Assembly: GCF_007744075.1 (NCBI RefSeq)
Contig: NZ_CP036266.1
Coordinates: forward strand, 7,220,564-7,284,563
DNA: 64,000 bases
Direction: 5' to 3'
DNA from: Gimesia chilikensis
GTDB lineage: Bacteria > Planctomycetota > Planctomycetia > Planctomycetales > Planctomycetaceae
The notes below the pieces were generated by a model. It did no database searches. It saw only the letters and a program-made list of their open reading frames with translations, and had not been told where the DNA came from. The position numbers and the translations under genes are program-made. Within the stretch, counting starts at the first letter, position 1; every line of letters begins with the position of its first letter. Below are positions 46,201-54,860 of this stretch, in pieces.

Positions 46201-48202
46201 CCATGTGCAACATTGCAAGATCGTCGGGAATATAAGGTTCATCATAGGGTCGTCTGACTTTTTCCAGGTCCACTGTTATCTCATCAGATTCATCAACGAG
46301 GGTTCCTACATACTCATTCGTAGTAGCAACCGAATTTTTGAAAAAGGTCAAGTCACTGTTGTAGCGAATTCCCCCGGCGATTTCGAAATCTTCATAGCCT
46401 TTCCAGCCATTGTATCCAATGTTGGCCAGTCGATAACCAGCCCCCGTCTTGTTATTACGCCCCGATCCGTTATAGGCCAGAGGATGCATAAATGAGTGGG
46501 TGTTACCTCGATTACCAGTCAGTGAACCAGCAAATACACCTCCCTCAAATCGGTTGCCGTTATCATCGATTAATGTCCGCCCGGGACGTGGAAAGGCTTT
46601 GATCGTACTACCAGTGGTGTCCACAACGAAAATATTATCGGTAGAGTTATTACGCTGTGCTTCATAGAGCCGGTCCGGTTCCCCCCAACGACCCGAAATC
46701 AGATCGGTGATCTCGGTTTTGGTTGCCCGGGTGCCAGACGAAGGTGCGCTGAATTCGGGGCGTCCGTAATTCAGGAAGAAATATTCCATATTGGAATTTT
46801 CCCGCCAGTCGCGAGTACTTTGATAGGCGGTCTGAAAATCACTCGCTGTGTAGGTACGCGGAGATGGGAAACTACCATGAGGATAAGGGTATGCTCCAAA
46901 GAACCGCGAATGCTGATCAAATACATCAGCCAGAGAAGCCGAGTCAACCAGATCTCCCCCAGAGGAAACACGTTCCGGACGGGCATTTAGCGCCCACTGT
47001 GGATTGATTTCGCCAGGCGAGGAAAGCCCCATGTTGGATCGAGAGAGGAACAGATACTTGTCGGTATAAATCGAACTGTGTTCGCCAAAGAAATTACTGC
47101 TGGGATTATAATTCAGATCGATATCACCGGGCCGCCGCATGTTGCCGGCTGTATTCAGGTTGATCAATCCATCGAGGTCATAGACCGTAAACGAAAACAA
47201 TGGCAGGATATATTTAGTTGGATCATTAGGATTCTGAATAGGAGGAAAATCAAGATCCATCCAGATTCCTTCGACAACACCGTCGTTATCGTTGTCGACA
47301 TCAAGTTCAATTACTGGAGCGCCTGAGTTGAATGAATTCGTAAAGATCCCCAGTTCGCCATGCAGACTGGCATTTCCACCAGGATTGGTCAGTGGCTGAA
47401 AGGGAAACGAACTCGAAAATCGGCTGGTCCCTGAGGGAACTCCCTTATAATCGACAAATTCATGCTTGGGATGGGGCCGTAATAATTTCGTAGTGGTTTC
47501 ATTAGCAGGATTGACCGATCCATCGTTTTCATACCAGTCAGTCACATGAGCACCAGTTGAAGAGTTACGCAAATACTGTGGCCTCAAAAAGGAGGGGATC
47601 ACAACCCGTCGCCAGGTGCCTGACGATGACATAAATGCATAACCATTGTAAGCCAGAAACAGGTTGTTGATGTCTGGGGCCGTGTAATCTACATCAGGTT
47701 TTGGAAACTGGTCTGCACTGGTTGATGGAGGACCACCATGGGCTGCATAGCTTAGATTTAAGTCGAGAAAGTCCTGGTTACCCGAAGGTCCTGAACCAGT
47801 ATAATTCTGATCGACGACAACGACGCCATTTGTGTCCATGATGACATTGATCCCCTCACCACTGTAAGGGTGCAGATCAGTGCCAAACATATTTGCCAGC
47901 AATGAATGGCGTTTGCCGTGCAACGCGCTATTGTAAAAACTTTTTTCAGGCCCCTTGATTAATTGCTCCAACCCCCAGTTAAAAAGAACGTCGGCATCAA
48001 GTCCGGTATCAGCTTCGTTCAGCGATGCTTCTGTAAAATACTGCGAACTGCGTTCTTCCTGGGCAGCGAAGGTGTAGAAGACCACCCCGAGCAGGGAGAG
48101 CATCGCCAGCAGCGCAATCACGACCAGCAACGTCGATCCACGACGGTCGAGACTCTGCTGTGTTTGAACCATTTGTTTCAATTTAAGCTTCATAGATTTC
48201 AT
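43253..48202 (-). CDS. Giant GspK-like minor pseudopilin (1649 aa)
   Basis: The N-terminus is prepilin-like: cleavage after Gly22 (DRRG|STLLVVIALLAMLSLLG), and no Glu at +5, which is also the hallmark of GspK. Two segments with the GspK-type (I/L)NLNT pattern, DGLINLNTAGN near residue 347 and GKLNLNTIRH near residue 1409, bracket about 1000 residues of beta-rich, Asp/Asn/Gly/Ser-rich sequence. Gram-negative GspK proteins are about 330 residues and cap the pseudopilus tip. The strong ribosome site GGAGG lies 7 nt before the ATG. It comes after five other pseudopilin-like genes and before the DUF1559 array. Function as a tip component or adhesin is inferred. Confidence 0.82.
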   Translation of the reverse strand: MKSMKLKLKQMVQTQQSLDRRGSTLLVVIALLAMLSLLGVVFYTFAAQEERSSQYFTEASLNEADTGLDADVLFNWGLEQLIKGPEKSFYNSALHGKRHSLLANMFGTDLHPYSGEGINVIMDTNGVVVVDQNYTGSGPSGNQDFLDLNLSYAAHGGPPSTSADQFPKPDVDYTAPDINNLFLAYNGYAFMSSSGTWRRVVIPSFLRPQYLRNSSTGAHVTDWYENDGSVNPANETTTKLLRPHPKHEFVDYKGVPSGTSRFSSSFPFQPLTNPGGNASLHGELGIFTNSFNSGAPVIELDVDNDNDGVVEGIWMDLDFPPIQNPNDPTKYILPLFSFTVYDLDGLINLNTAGNMRRPGDIDLNYNPSSNFFGEHSSIYTDKYLFLSRSNMGLSSPGEINPQWALNARPERVSSGGDLVDSASLADVFDQHSRFFGAYPYPHGSFPSPRTYTASDFQTAYQSTRDWRENSNMEYFFLNYGRPEFSAPSSGTRATKTEITDLISGRWGEPDRLYEAQRNNSTDNIFVVDTTGSTIKAFPRPGRTLIDDNGNRFEGGVFAGSLTGNRGNTHSFMHPLAYNGSGRNNKTGAGYRLANIGYNGWKGYEDFEIAGGIRYNSDLTFFKNSVATTNEYVGTLVDESDEITVDLEKVRRPYDEPYIPDDLAMLHMAQSDQDNTGVSSRLSELLPFNFGRASTVNARGESIRKKFTTMSWDRKQFGLSLPPGFREYEIDFARKEFPPFNAFPQNLNPFRPPLKELLNVKIGNVSEPKMQMKLNLNEVLVFDDTGTGRFVTTRPLTPHPGEDVDDDGVLDPGEDLNGNNVLDNLPATAINSSWNSANLPSYPPTNTQQQEFWARYDRQLMARDIYVLLYTFGGANDLLDYRSDNSGNVLYSDAQLKEMAQYAVNVVDALDPDDVITRFEYDKNLGDGWGLGDNPYQTGDDVQVGQRGVVYGVEAQKLTLGEFLAIKAPKVEDSSSNPVNHDATEYDDEKDRYFSYIELRNASTRTVSFANDGWQIRLEPRTDGTGISGDYSDLDSLAPDPVLNDTHKRRVTLRSGAVGGGGIYSIRSAGDNENMDPMSGMPRESYFRVDPNFSGGSPTYSTIVPRDITTPATDLITDDDANDFRMTTEADTVTPMSTRGDFLNGSNTDAGSTNFSDLTFVVRLMRRAHLGRAAPGLSNVADNDDNPWVEVDSMVINNMNEFALQESDMSTQIQTQLNQLQSFERSQPLYARGAGEASHAAGSSGTGYRANTVGTTNSNTGAGNLGADGLPGIATFDDDGDSTPDNAAERGWAFSDDRSRFDIWQPHFDRDFASVVELFSIPVIGPHRVTRDLATEAGWQTRSDTTTNVDRANDVRFAGIQKFLDPNGPDDTNNNDDNRWYRLLEFVEVPTRMHHQLGNPLSEPRVPGKLNLNTIRHPSVLAALLDDSDAFTMDMSGSAVNPSLNAPHLGGSNWWAQFIQSRDAKCYGINGLSGDEPHIPGNPKVLGQQATPFRGLHQTRASNVNDLRESTVYRSLPADTGNNNKRLLFEVATGAEHLGTAGPLNKVDFHTRNRLLSKITGNTTTRSNTFVVFLSVAYFEATGAGTTTYGSPVQIGGRLSPFDATRTANQPDYRGFFVIDRTRAEQAFEPSTGKFDHWKNLIRYRHTIQQ

Positions 48203-48285
48203 CTCTTAACCTCCCAGTGTGACCAATGGCCGTGGCCCGGACCGGCACAATGGGGAACGTGCCTGCTGAATTGTTTTCGCTAACC

Positions 48286-49902
48286 CTATTCCGCAATAGA
48301 TGACTTATTCCGCAATGAATGAATCAGTGTCATTTGCCTAAGCTGTCCGGATGAGGGGTCTTCGTACCTGACTACAATGCGAATAGCCGACAATGGTTTC
48401 GGGATATGTTCAGTTGTCTGATTATCCAGATCGTAAAGAGGATCAGCCGCTGGAGTATTATCAGCCAGTAACGGATAAGGGGGATCAACGTCAGAACCAA
48501 CTGATATATTCGGATGCCAGGTATCAAATACATTTTTATAAGTCGCGTTACCATGGACTGTATTCTGCTTAGGGTCGATATTACTACCGGAGTTTGTGCC
48601 AAAGCGACCATCGGCGAATCGACCGATGTCAACAAAGTCCCCCTTGAGATCATCGAATACTTTGATATCAAACGAGCGGACATTGGAGAGAACAAGATCC
48701 TCTGAACGACGGTCACCTTCTTCAAGCCCCTGCACAACTCGCGTTTCATAATCAACCAGTAAACTGGGACCAGAAGCATCCATCGGATTACCTCCACCAC
48801 CGATTGAAGCAGGCATAAGATCGTGTGGATAGTTAAAATCCTCATGCGACGTTTCTTCGTGTGTAAATCGCCCGATAAATGTCGGCAATGTTGGGCTGGA
48901 TGGCGCCGTGCTGGTCATGAATTCGCGTGATAAACCAGTGAGATGATTAAAGCCATAACGAAAATGTGGTATTCCGAGGGGGTAAAGCACCGTATTTCTA
49001 CTGGCATCACTATTATCGAGTTCTGATAAATCATGGAAGCGGGCATAATAGACCCCTGACCCAGGTGGCGTAGCTTCAGCACGGAAGGCCGAAAAATCAA
49101 AGTCGCGCCAGAAATTGTGCCTACTGTCAACCGTTTCTCCATAAAGCGGGGCCGGACTGCCCGTACTGGATCTGAGAAAGTACGGGACACCTGTAGCTGT
49201 TACCGGTTGCGAGGTATTAACCCCCGAAATGGTTAATGGTTCCCGGATCAGCAACACCCGGCGATAGAGATTACTTCCCCGAAGGAAGTAACTGACTTCA
49301 GCCGCGGATGACTGCGATGTTCCATCGGCAAGAATACGCCCATCGTCGGCATCAGGCTGATTGGGATGCGCTGATAACTGAAGAGCTGCTGACGGAATAT
49401 TAGGCTGAGCCATATCCGATTTACCATAGTAAAAGTCTTCCGTATCATCCTTCTGATTTGGATCAGCAAAGCGTGAGACGGTGAACTGCAGAATGTCATC
49501 CGTATCGTCATTGACATCGTTTTCGGAAATGTAGAAATATCCCAGACGTTCAGTTTTGCGATACTCAGGGCTCCGCGGATCTGTGGGCAGTGGTTTGGTC
49601 ATCGGTGGCGTCGTGAAATCACGATAATTTGCCAAGGGCAGCAGATACTGAAAGGTTCGATTATCCAGATCTGACTGGAAGAGCGTTACCAGGAGCCGCT
49701 CGCGCTGATCGTTTTCTGAAATCCCGCGCTGGGTAGTCATTGACCCTGAGAGCAACTGGAAAATTTCGGTAAACATCAGCATCATCAGCAGAACGAGGGC
49801 GACTGAAACCAGCATTTCGACCAGCGTAAAACCGGTACGAACGCTGTCGATTTCAGCGCTGCGATTTGAAAGGCCCTGTTGTCTGCTGTGAATTCTGTTC
49901 AT
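48286..49902 (-). CDS. GspJ-like minor pseudopilin (538 aa)
   Basis: The prepilin leader runs to Gly24 (SVRTG|FTLVEMLVSVALVLLMML), with Glu at +5. The following LSGSMTTQRGISENDQRERLLVTLFQSDLDN resembles the start of GspJ/PulJ. Typical GspJ is about 200 residues, so this one carries some 300 extra residues. The C-terminus (DFVDIGRFADGRFG, IRIVVRYEDPSSGQLRQMTL) again resembles GspJ. It is followed by the giant GspK-like gene after 83 bp. No strong ribosome site was seen. Confidence 0.82.
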   Translation of the reverse strand: MNRIHSRQQGLSNRSAEIDSVRTGFTLVEMLVSVALVLLMMLMFTEIFQLLSGSMTTQRGISENDQRERLLVTLFQSDLDNRTFQYLLPLANYRDFTTPPMTKPLPTDPRSPEYRKTERLGYFYISENDVNDDTDDILQFTVSRFADPNQKDDTEDFYYGKSDMAQPNIPSAALQLSAHPNQPDADDGRILADGTSQSSAAEVSYFLRGSNLYRRVLLIREPLTISGVNTSQPVTATGVPYFLRSSTGSPAPLYGETVDSRHNFWRDFDFSAFRAEATPPGSGVYYARFHDLSELDNSDASRNTVLYPLGIPHFRYGFNHLTGLSREFMTSTAPSSPTLPTFIGRFTHEETSHEDFNYPHDLMPASIGGGGNPMDASGPSLLVDYETRVVQGLEEGDRRSEDLVLSNVRSFDIKVFDDLKGDFVDIGRFADGRFGTNSGSNIDPKQNTVHGNATYKNVFDTWHPNISVGSDVDPPYPLLADNTPAADPLYDLDNQTTEHIPKPLSAIRIVVRYEDPSSGQLRQMTLIHSLRNKSSIAE

Positions 49903-49955
49903 AAATAACTTCGCTTTATAGTTGTTTACTGCCTGTCGTTTTTGCTTTTTGAAGA

Positions 49956-51272
49956 CTAACGAGTTTTATTTCCCAATGGGTAAACTTGAACAACATTAGG
50001 CATGATAATCAGCCCTGCTGTTGGCGTTCCGTCAGCTGTGGGATTGATCGACTGTAAGATAGGTTGATCCAAAGTAATCTCCGCAGTGACCGCGGTTTCA
50101 TTTTCGATTTTCTGAATACGGTACCAGTGAGCATTGATAACGTCGAAGACATACCCCCCCTTTTTCAAGAGCGGCTTTTCGACACTTGTGTTGTAGCGGA
50201 GACGAAACCTACGACGCCGGTAATCATCAGACCCTGGCCAACCGGCTTCTCCTTCTTTTTCGTCAGTCGCACCTCCATCGTCTTTATCACCGTCGTCATC
50301 TACACCAGCAAATCCCCAGCCCATGTCGTCACCGGGTAACCACTCGGCAACGAAGTTTTCGGTCTGGTGAATGGCTTCATATTCTGGAGTGAAATTACGA
50401 CGAAAAAAGACAACCACGTCGACAGCAGCAATATCAGTGGCGATCGACCGACGGACAGTCAGCAGGTATGTATATCGCTGCTCCAGAATCTCAAAGCGTA
50501 TTTTGGAAATCCCATTGTAGAGTCCATTGTCCGGCAGCGGTGTCCCCAGGCTGACTTCACCTGTGGTCGCGTTAATACTTGATCCGGAAACGGCACGAAC
50601 CTGCATCTGTTTACCAGTGGTGTCGTAAATGATCAGGCGTCCGTTGCCAACCGTGCTATTCAGAAGAGTCTGTAGCTCTGTTAGTGACAGAATCCCGGAA
50701 GGATTCGCGCCGGACAGAATATCGTTTGCATCAATAGAGATTGTATCCAGGGCAGTATTAATTCCTGTCGGTACGCCCTCAAAGAGTAAGGTCCAGCTAT
50801 CCGAAAGTGAAAAATAATTGATGAGTGGCAACTGGGTCGTCAGACCAGCATCAAACCGACGCACAAACATGGCGGGGTTATTGGAACCATCGTTACCGAA
50901 ATTATCTTCCAGACCTGTACCATCGAGATTCGCATAATATGCGCCCCAGGGATCGACTACATACTTGCGGTTAGCCCGCTGATGTCTTACGTGTCCATTA
51001 GCTTCTAATGTTCCATCCGGATCAAAAAGCAGCCGCTGAGGGAGTGAATCGATCAGAGCTTCCGCATTGTAGCGGAGCACAGTTGAATTCGTGAGTTGAG
51101 TGGCCTGAACCCCACGCAAAATCGAAATGGGAAACAATGACGCCAGCGAAACAACGCCGATGCTCATGATCATCACGGACATCAGCACCTCCATCAGAGT
51201 CACACCCTGACGTCCAGGTTTGCTGCTGGTTTTCATGTACAATTTGCCGGTATTGAAACGAAGCTTTTTCAT
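49956..51272 (-). CDS. GspI/PilV-like minor pseudopilin (438 aa)
   Basis: Leader to Gly23 (GRQG|VTLMEVLMSVMIMSIGVVSLAS), with Glu at +5. The VTLMEVL and the conserved Gly-Val segment after it are typical of GspI/PilV. Typical GspI is about 125 residues; the extra sequence here is Asp/Gly-rich beta-type (WGFAGVDDDGDKDDGGATDE). The ATG overlaps the TGA of the gene before it by 4 bp (ATGA), with GGGGAGA upstream, so the two are translationally coupled. Confidence 0.82.
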   Translation of the reverse strand: MKKLRFNTGKLYMKTSSKPGRQGVTLMEVLMSVMIMSIGVVSLASLFPISILRGVQATQLTNSTVLRYNAEALIDSLPQRLLFDPDGTLEANGHVRHQRANRKYVVDPWGAYYANLDGTGLEDNFGNDGSNNPAMFVRRFDAGLTTQLPLINYFSLSDSWTLLFEGVPTGINTALDTISIDANDILSGANPSGILSLTELQTLLNSTVGNGRLIIYDTTGKQMQVRAVSGSSINATTGEVSLGTPLPDNGLYNGISKIRFEILEQRYTYLLTVRRSIATDIAAVDVVVFFRRNFTPEYEAIHQTENFVAEWLPGDDMGWGFAGVDDDGDKDDGGATDEKEGEAGWPGSDDYRRRRFRLRYNTSVEKPLLKKGGYVFDVINAHWYRIQKIENETAVTAEITLDQPILQSINPTADGTPTAGLIIMPNVVQVYPLGNKTR

Positions 51273-52660
51273 TTGGCTGTCTCCCCGGTCTCAGCATATT
51301 TAAACACATCAGGTGCCCCTCCAGAAGAAACCGATCCTGAGCCGGCATAAAAGAGCGGGTAGGCGCTGATATTTCCAGTGCGGGTAAAGATTGATAGTAG
51401 CGAAGGAGTCGTATTCAACTCGACCTTCCAAGTTACACCGCCATCAGTGGCGAAAGTAGTTCCTTCGGCACGCGCAGTGCCATCAAGAAAGACGCTGGAG
51501 ATACTGCCACTTGTTCCCCCCTGCGTGCAGGTATAGACACGGTCGTAAGGTCTGAAATTAAAATCAGAACTTTGAGGAGACCGGGGAATTACCCTGGCTG
51601 GTACCAGAACATGATCCCCTTCATAGTATTCCGTCGTACTCCTCCAGGTAGATTGCACATTTTCGATGGCGTCAATCACAAAATGGATTTTACCCCCACC
51701 TGCCTCACTGCCAGTAACAGAGCCACGTGGAGAGAACATTAAATCCAACTGGCTGGAATAGAGGCGATGATCATCGCTACCAGCCCAGAGGTATTCATTG
51801 AGGTCGTCATTGCCACCGGAACCATCATCATTAACACCAGCCACACCAGGCTGACCATCATCACCGAAGGACCGTCCTGTTATCCGCCAACTGGCTGGCA
51901 AATAGGAGCGATCGAGATCAATACATGTGTTGTTGGGCAGCAGGGTAGGCTCCTCACCTGAAAGTACCACAGGAGGTAATTCCAGAAGGTAGGTAGACGG
52001 CCCACTGCCTGGTGCAAACGCAACCTGTTGATCAGGATCAGAAGTTCCTGGATCACGATAGGGGGTCGACAGCCGTAGTATTTCGTCCGTCCTCCAATTG
52101 TATTCGTTCGGCAATGGAGAGTTGGGATTTGCTGGTTCAGGTTCTGAAATTGGTGAATTATTGAGATCGATTGTATACCAGGAACCACTGGCATCACCGG
52201 GGATCTTGATGCGGGCTCCATCCTTGAGTTGTTTGCGTAGATATAGAAATCGCCAGTCAGTCCCGTTACCACGTACGTGCAGGATTGTATCCGGGGTGGA
52301 GTTTCCAGTTGTGTCTATACGTTCCAGGCGGATGACGCCCTGAATCCAGTCGGGGCTGGAGGCGATATAGACCATGCTGGTAACGATTGTGGGATCGTTC
52401 GGATCAATCAGGAAACGGACTCCCCGCGGCTCCTTAGCATAGATGGCCCGGTCACGGGCACCAGCCAGGTAAGACTGCACCTGGCGTGAGGCACTGCGTG
52501 TCACATCACTGGAGAGCGCGAGATTAATCGAAGAGACGGTCATCACGACGAGAATTGCCAGGATTGAAATCACGACCAGTAACTCGACCAGCGTAAAGCC
52601 AGTGCGGCGTTTCATCGTGAATCGCTGCGGTAACTGATTGTCCTTATGAAAGGCGTACAT
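51269..52660 (-). CDS. GspH/FimT-like pseudopilin (463 aa)
   Basis: Leader to Gly21 (MKRRTG|FTLVELLVVISILAILVV), with Glu at +5; an internal ATG at residue 16 would give a six-residue leader. ASRQVQSYLAGARDRAIYAKEPRGVRFLI is the conserved H/FimT start. The remainder is unusually long and beta-rich, with a segment GDDGQPGVAGVNDDGSGGND of similar flavour to the GspI-like protein. The start lies 5 bp after the previous gene's stop, and the end overlaps the GspI-like start by 4 bp. Confidence 0.82.
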   Translation of the reverse strand: MYAFHKDNQLPQRFTMKRRTGFTLVELLVVISILAILVVMTVSSINLALSSDVTRSASRQVQSYLAGARDRAIYAKEPRGVRFLIDPNDPTIVTSMVYIASSPDWIQGVIRLERIDTTGNSTPDTILHVRGNGTDWRFLYLRKQLKDGARIKIPGDASGSWYTIDLNNSPISEPEPANPNSPLPNEYNWRTDEILRLSTPYRDPGTSDPDQQVAFAPGSGPSTYLLELPPVVLSGEEPTLLPNNTCIDLDRSYLPASWRITGRSFGDDGQPGVAGVNDDGSGGNDDLNEYLWAGSDDHRLYSSQLDLMFSPRGSVTGSEAGGGKIHFVIDAIENVQSTWRSTTEYYEGDHVLVPARVIPRSPQSSDFNFRPYDRVYTCTQGGTSGSISSVFLDGTARAEGTTFATDGGVTWKVELNTTPSLLSIFTRTGNISAYPLFYAGSGSVSSGGAPDVFKYAETGETAK

Positions 52661-52665
52661 AGACG

Positions 52666-53739
52666 TTACCTGCCTCCGGCTCGTTGATTGTGATTGGTGA
52701 TGTTATCAAAAATCCCTTCGGCCACAGGAATGACTGGCTGTGCCAGCACACCTGTATTGGTTTTATCATGAGGTTCCTGCAGCCCCAGAATTCCATCTTC
52801 ACCAGCGGAAACGATCAGGGGCATCCAGAAGGTATTCATGACGCCATACTGCCCAGTCAAATACTGAGCATCCAAGTTACTGTTAAACAGAGGAGTCAAG
52901 AGATCGCCCGAGCGCTCGTTTTCATGTTGAATACGTGACAGAGGATCGTCGGCATCTATTTCAAGTGGATCCTGTTCATTAAAGCCGGCTGCAGATGCTG
53001 GTGGCAGACCATTGAAAAATGCACCGGCAATATCCCGCCGAATGGTCGAACCATCGGGCTTGATTAGACGGGTTGGCCAACGATAGAACCGCAGTGGTCT
53101 CCCCCACCCGTCGACGAATTCCATCAGACCATCTCCATCAGTGTCAGCAACTTCTGAAGTCGAAAAAGAATCTTCTCCGACCGGCGGTAACCCATATGTT
53201 TCATGGTTCGTTAAAATATAATACAGGTATTCCGAACTGATACTGGCCCCGGCATCTGCGCCAAGAACACCGGCAGCCGCCCCCATTTCTCCGTTTACCT
53301 GAGAATTCTCTTCGATGTACTGTGGAAGATTCTGTCTAAAAATATCTTTGCGAACCAGAATTTCGACGACCGGTTTAGGAATACTGCGGTATTTTGCTCC
53401 ATAGTTATTAACCAGTGATGCATATTTCTGCCCCACCAGTGATTGAATCTGTGACTGGTTTTTGGATGAATCGAGCGCCTTCCGCATCGCTTCAATGCGG
53501 TCCTGCACCATGCCGTTCACTTTGACTATTGTCGCCATGGTTGCTTTTTCCCGCGCCTTATTACCAATGTTTCGCACGACAAATGCGGATGTGGCAACTA
53601 GAAAGAGCAAAATGCTAATGACAATCATCAATTCGACAAGTGTGAAACCACTTCGATTGAATCGAATTACCTGATTAGTTGCTATACGTCGCATATATAA
53701 ACCTGACCCGGCTTGATTAAGATTCTTGACCCATATCAC
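52666..53739 (-). CDS. Pseudopilin with long leader (GspG/H-like, 357 aa)
   Basis: Leader to Gly31 (RFNRSG|FTLVELMIVISILLFL) from the GTG at 53739, or 16 residues if the ATG at 53694 is used; Glu is at +5. A conserved-looking helix follows, KAREKATMATIVKVNGMVQDRIEAMR. The C-terminal half has several Asp/Gly-rich loops (VADTDGDGLMEFVDGWGRPL). The GTG overlaps the stop of the upstream gene by 4 bp (GTGA). Role as a major or minor pseudopilin cannot be decided. Confidence 0.8.
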   Translation of the reverse strand: MIWVKNLNQAGSGLYMRRIATNQVIRFNRSGFTLVELMIVISILLFLVATSAFVVRNIGNKAREKATMATIVKVNGMVQDRIEAMRKALDSSKNQSQIQSLVGQKYASLVNNYGAKYRSIPKPVVEILVRKDIFRQNLPQYIEENSQVNGEMGAAAGVLGADAGASISSEYLYYILTNHETYGLPPVGEDSFSTSEVADTDGDGLMEFVDGWGRPLRFYRWPTRLIKPDGSTIRRDIAGAFFNGLPPASAAGFNEQDPLEIDADDPLSRIQHENERSGDLLTPLFNSNLDAQYLTGQYGVMNTFWMPLIVSAGEDGILGLQEPHDKTNTGVLAQPVIPVAEGIFDNITNHNQRAGGR

Positions 53740-54620
53740 TGAATGGATGTATTGACGAAATTCGTAATATTATCTGATTCGGCGGATCGATTACCTGGGA
53801 GATTTCTCTTCGGATCGTAATTCCCTCCGGTACCGTAATCGAAATCAGCCCCAGGAGAAATAATCTGGTAAGACTTGGCCTTAAAAGGAACGTCGTTTGT
53901 CGGGGGGGGCGTTGTAGGATCTCCCAAGCGATAAACGTCTACCATTCCAGTCCCGGTAACTTCCGAAACACGGTAGCCGCGTCCGTCATAACTACTGAAA
54001 TACAGGTATGGCTTCTGTTGACTGGGAAATGAATCCAGATATTCGGGAGCACCGTCTGAATCAATATCCACGAAGCGGGATGTGTCGAATTCCATATAGG
54101 GCCCGAGGCGTCCGCCACCGGCATTTGCCACGGCAAAAGGATTTGCCGAATTTTTCGAGAACCCATTCGGCGTTTTCCCGGAAACATCCCAGATGCCTCC
54201 CAGAAAGAACACGAGGCACTCACCTGCGTTGAGGGGGATTTGCCCCGCAGCCCCGGTAGAGACTGTGCCGTCTTTGTTAATATCTCTTCCCAGGCTAAAA
54301 TCGAACTGGGGCCACATCTTACGAATCAAACCCTTACTGCGCTGATCACTTGCCCATCCAGAACTAGTTTCATACAAATTGATACCACTGGGAGGATCCA
54401 TACCAAAATCCTGCCTGAAGGCAGTGATAGCTGCTTCCAGGCTCCCAATTTCCGAGCGTACCTGTTGCTGCTGCGCCCGGAGACGGACGGCACCTACGGC
54501 GGGAATGAGGAGGCCGATCAGAATCAGGATGATCACGATCACAATCATGAGCTCGATCAGAGTAAACGCACTCCTGTTGTGCTGCGACGCCGAAGGGGCT
54601 TTTGGCGACCGTTTTTGCAT
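53736..54620 (-). CDS. GspG-like pseudopilin with Ala at -1 (294 aa)
   Basis: It is the first pseudopilin gene in this transcript. The leader is HNRSA|FTLIELMIVIVIILIL: predicted cleavage after Ala18, while most prepilins have Gly at -1. Glu at +5 is present. The helix is followed by RAQQQQVRSEIGSLEAAITAFRQDFGMDPPSG, which resembles the GspG/major pseudopilin core with its helix and conserved FR.D....P. The C-terminal half has Asp-rich loops such as GRDINKDGTVSTGAAG. It overlaps the next gene by 4 bp. Confidence 0.85.
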   Translation of the reverse strand: MQKRSPKAPSASQHNRSAFTLIELMIVIVIILILIGLLIPAVGAVRLRAQQQQVRSEIGSLEAAITAFRQDFGMDPPSGINLYETSSGWASDQRSKGLIRKMWPQFDFSLGRDINKDGTVSTGAAGQIPLNAGECLVFFLGGIWDVSGKTPNGFSKNSANPFAVANAGGGRLGPYMEFDTSRFVDIDSDGAPEYLDSFPSQQKPYLYFSSYDGRGYRVSEVTGTGMVDVYRLGDPTTPPPTNDVPFKAKSYQIISPGADFDYGTGGNYDPKRNLPGNRSAESDNITNFVNTSIQ

Positions 54621-54860
54621 TTCTAACTCCTAACTCTTTTCATTGATTCATTTTAGCATTAGAAAACATCCCTTTTGCCTGATACAGGCGGGTTTAGCCG
54701 GGACTTTTCTACGATATATATAGGGCAAATTTTATGCCCGACTTTCACTATTCACAATAAGTGATACTTATAATTAGACTTATCGCATAATGGTCAGTAC
54801 CAGAAAGGGGCGAAATGTTGTATTATTCTGCAACACCCCTCTCAAAATACTACGATATAA
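54621..54860. other. Intergenic region between gspF-like and pseudopilin genes, with a 22-bp direct repeat
   Basis: About 240 bp, AT-rich, likely with the promoter for the pseudopilin operon. One copy of a 22-bp imperfect repeat lies at 54709-54730 (CTACGATATATATAGGGCAAAT); the other, at 54850-54871 (CTACGATATAACTAGGACAAAT), overlaps the end of the gspF-like gene. GGGCATAAAATTTGCCC forms a small hairpin (5-bp stem) read leftward. Confidence 0.5.
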
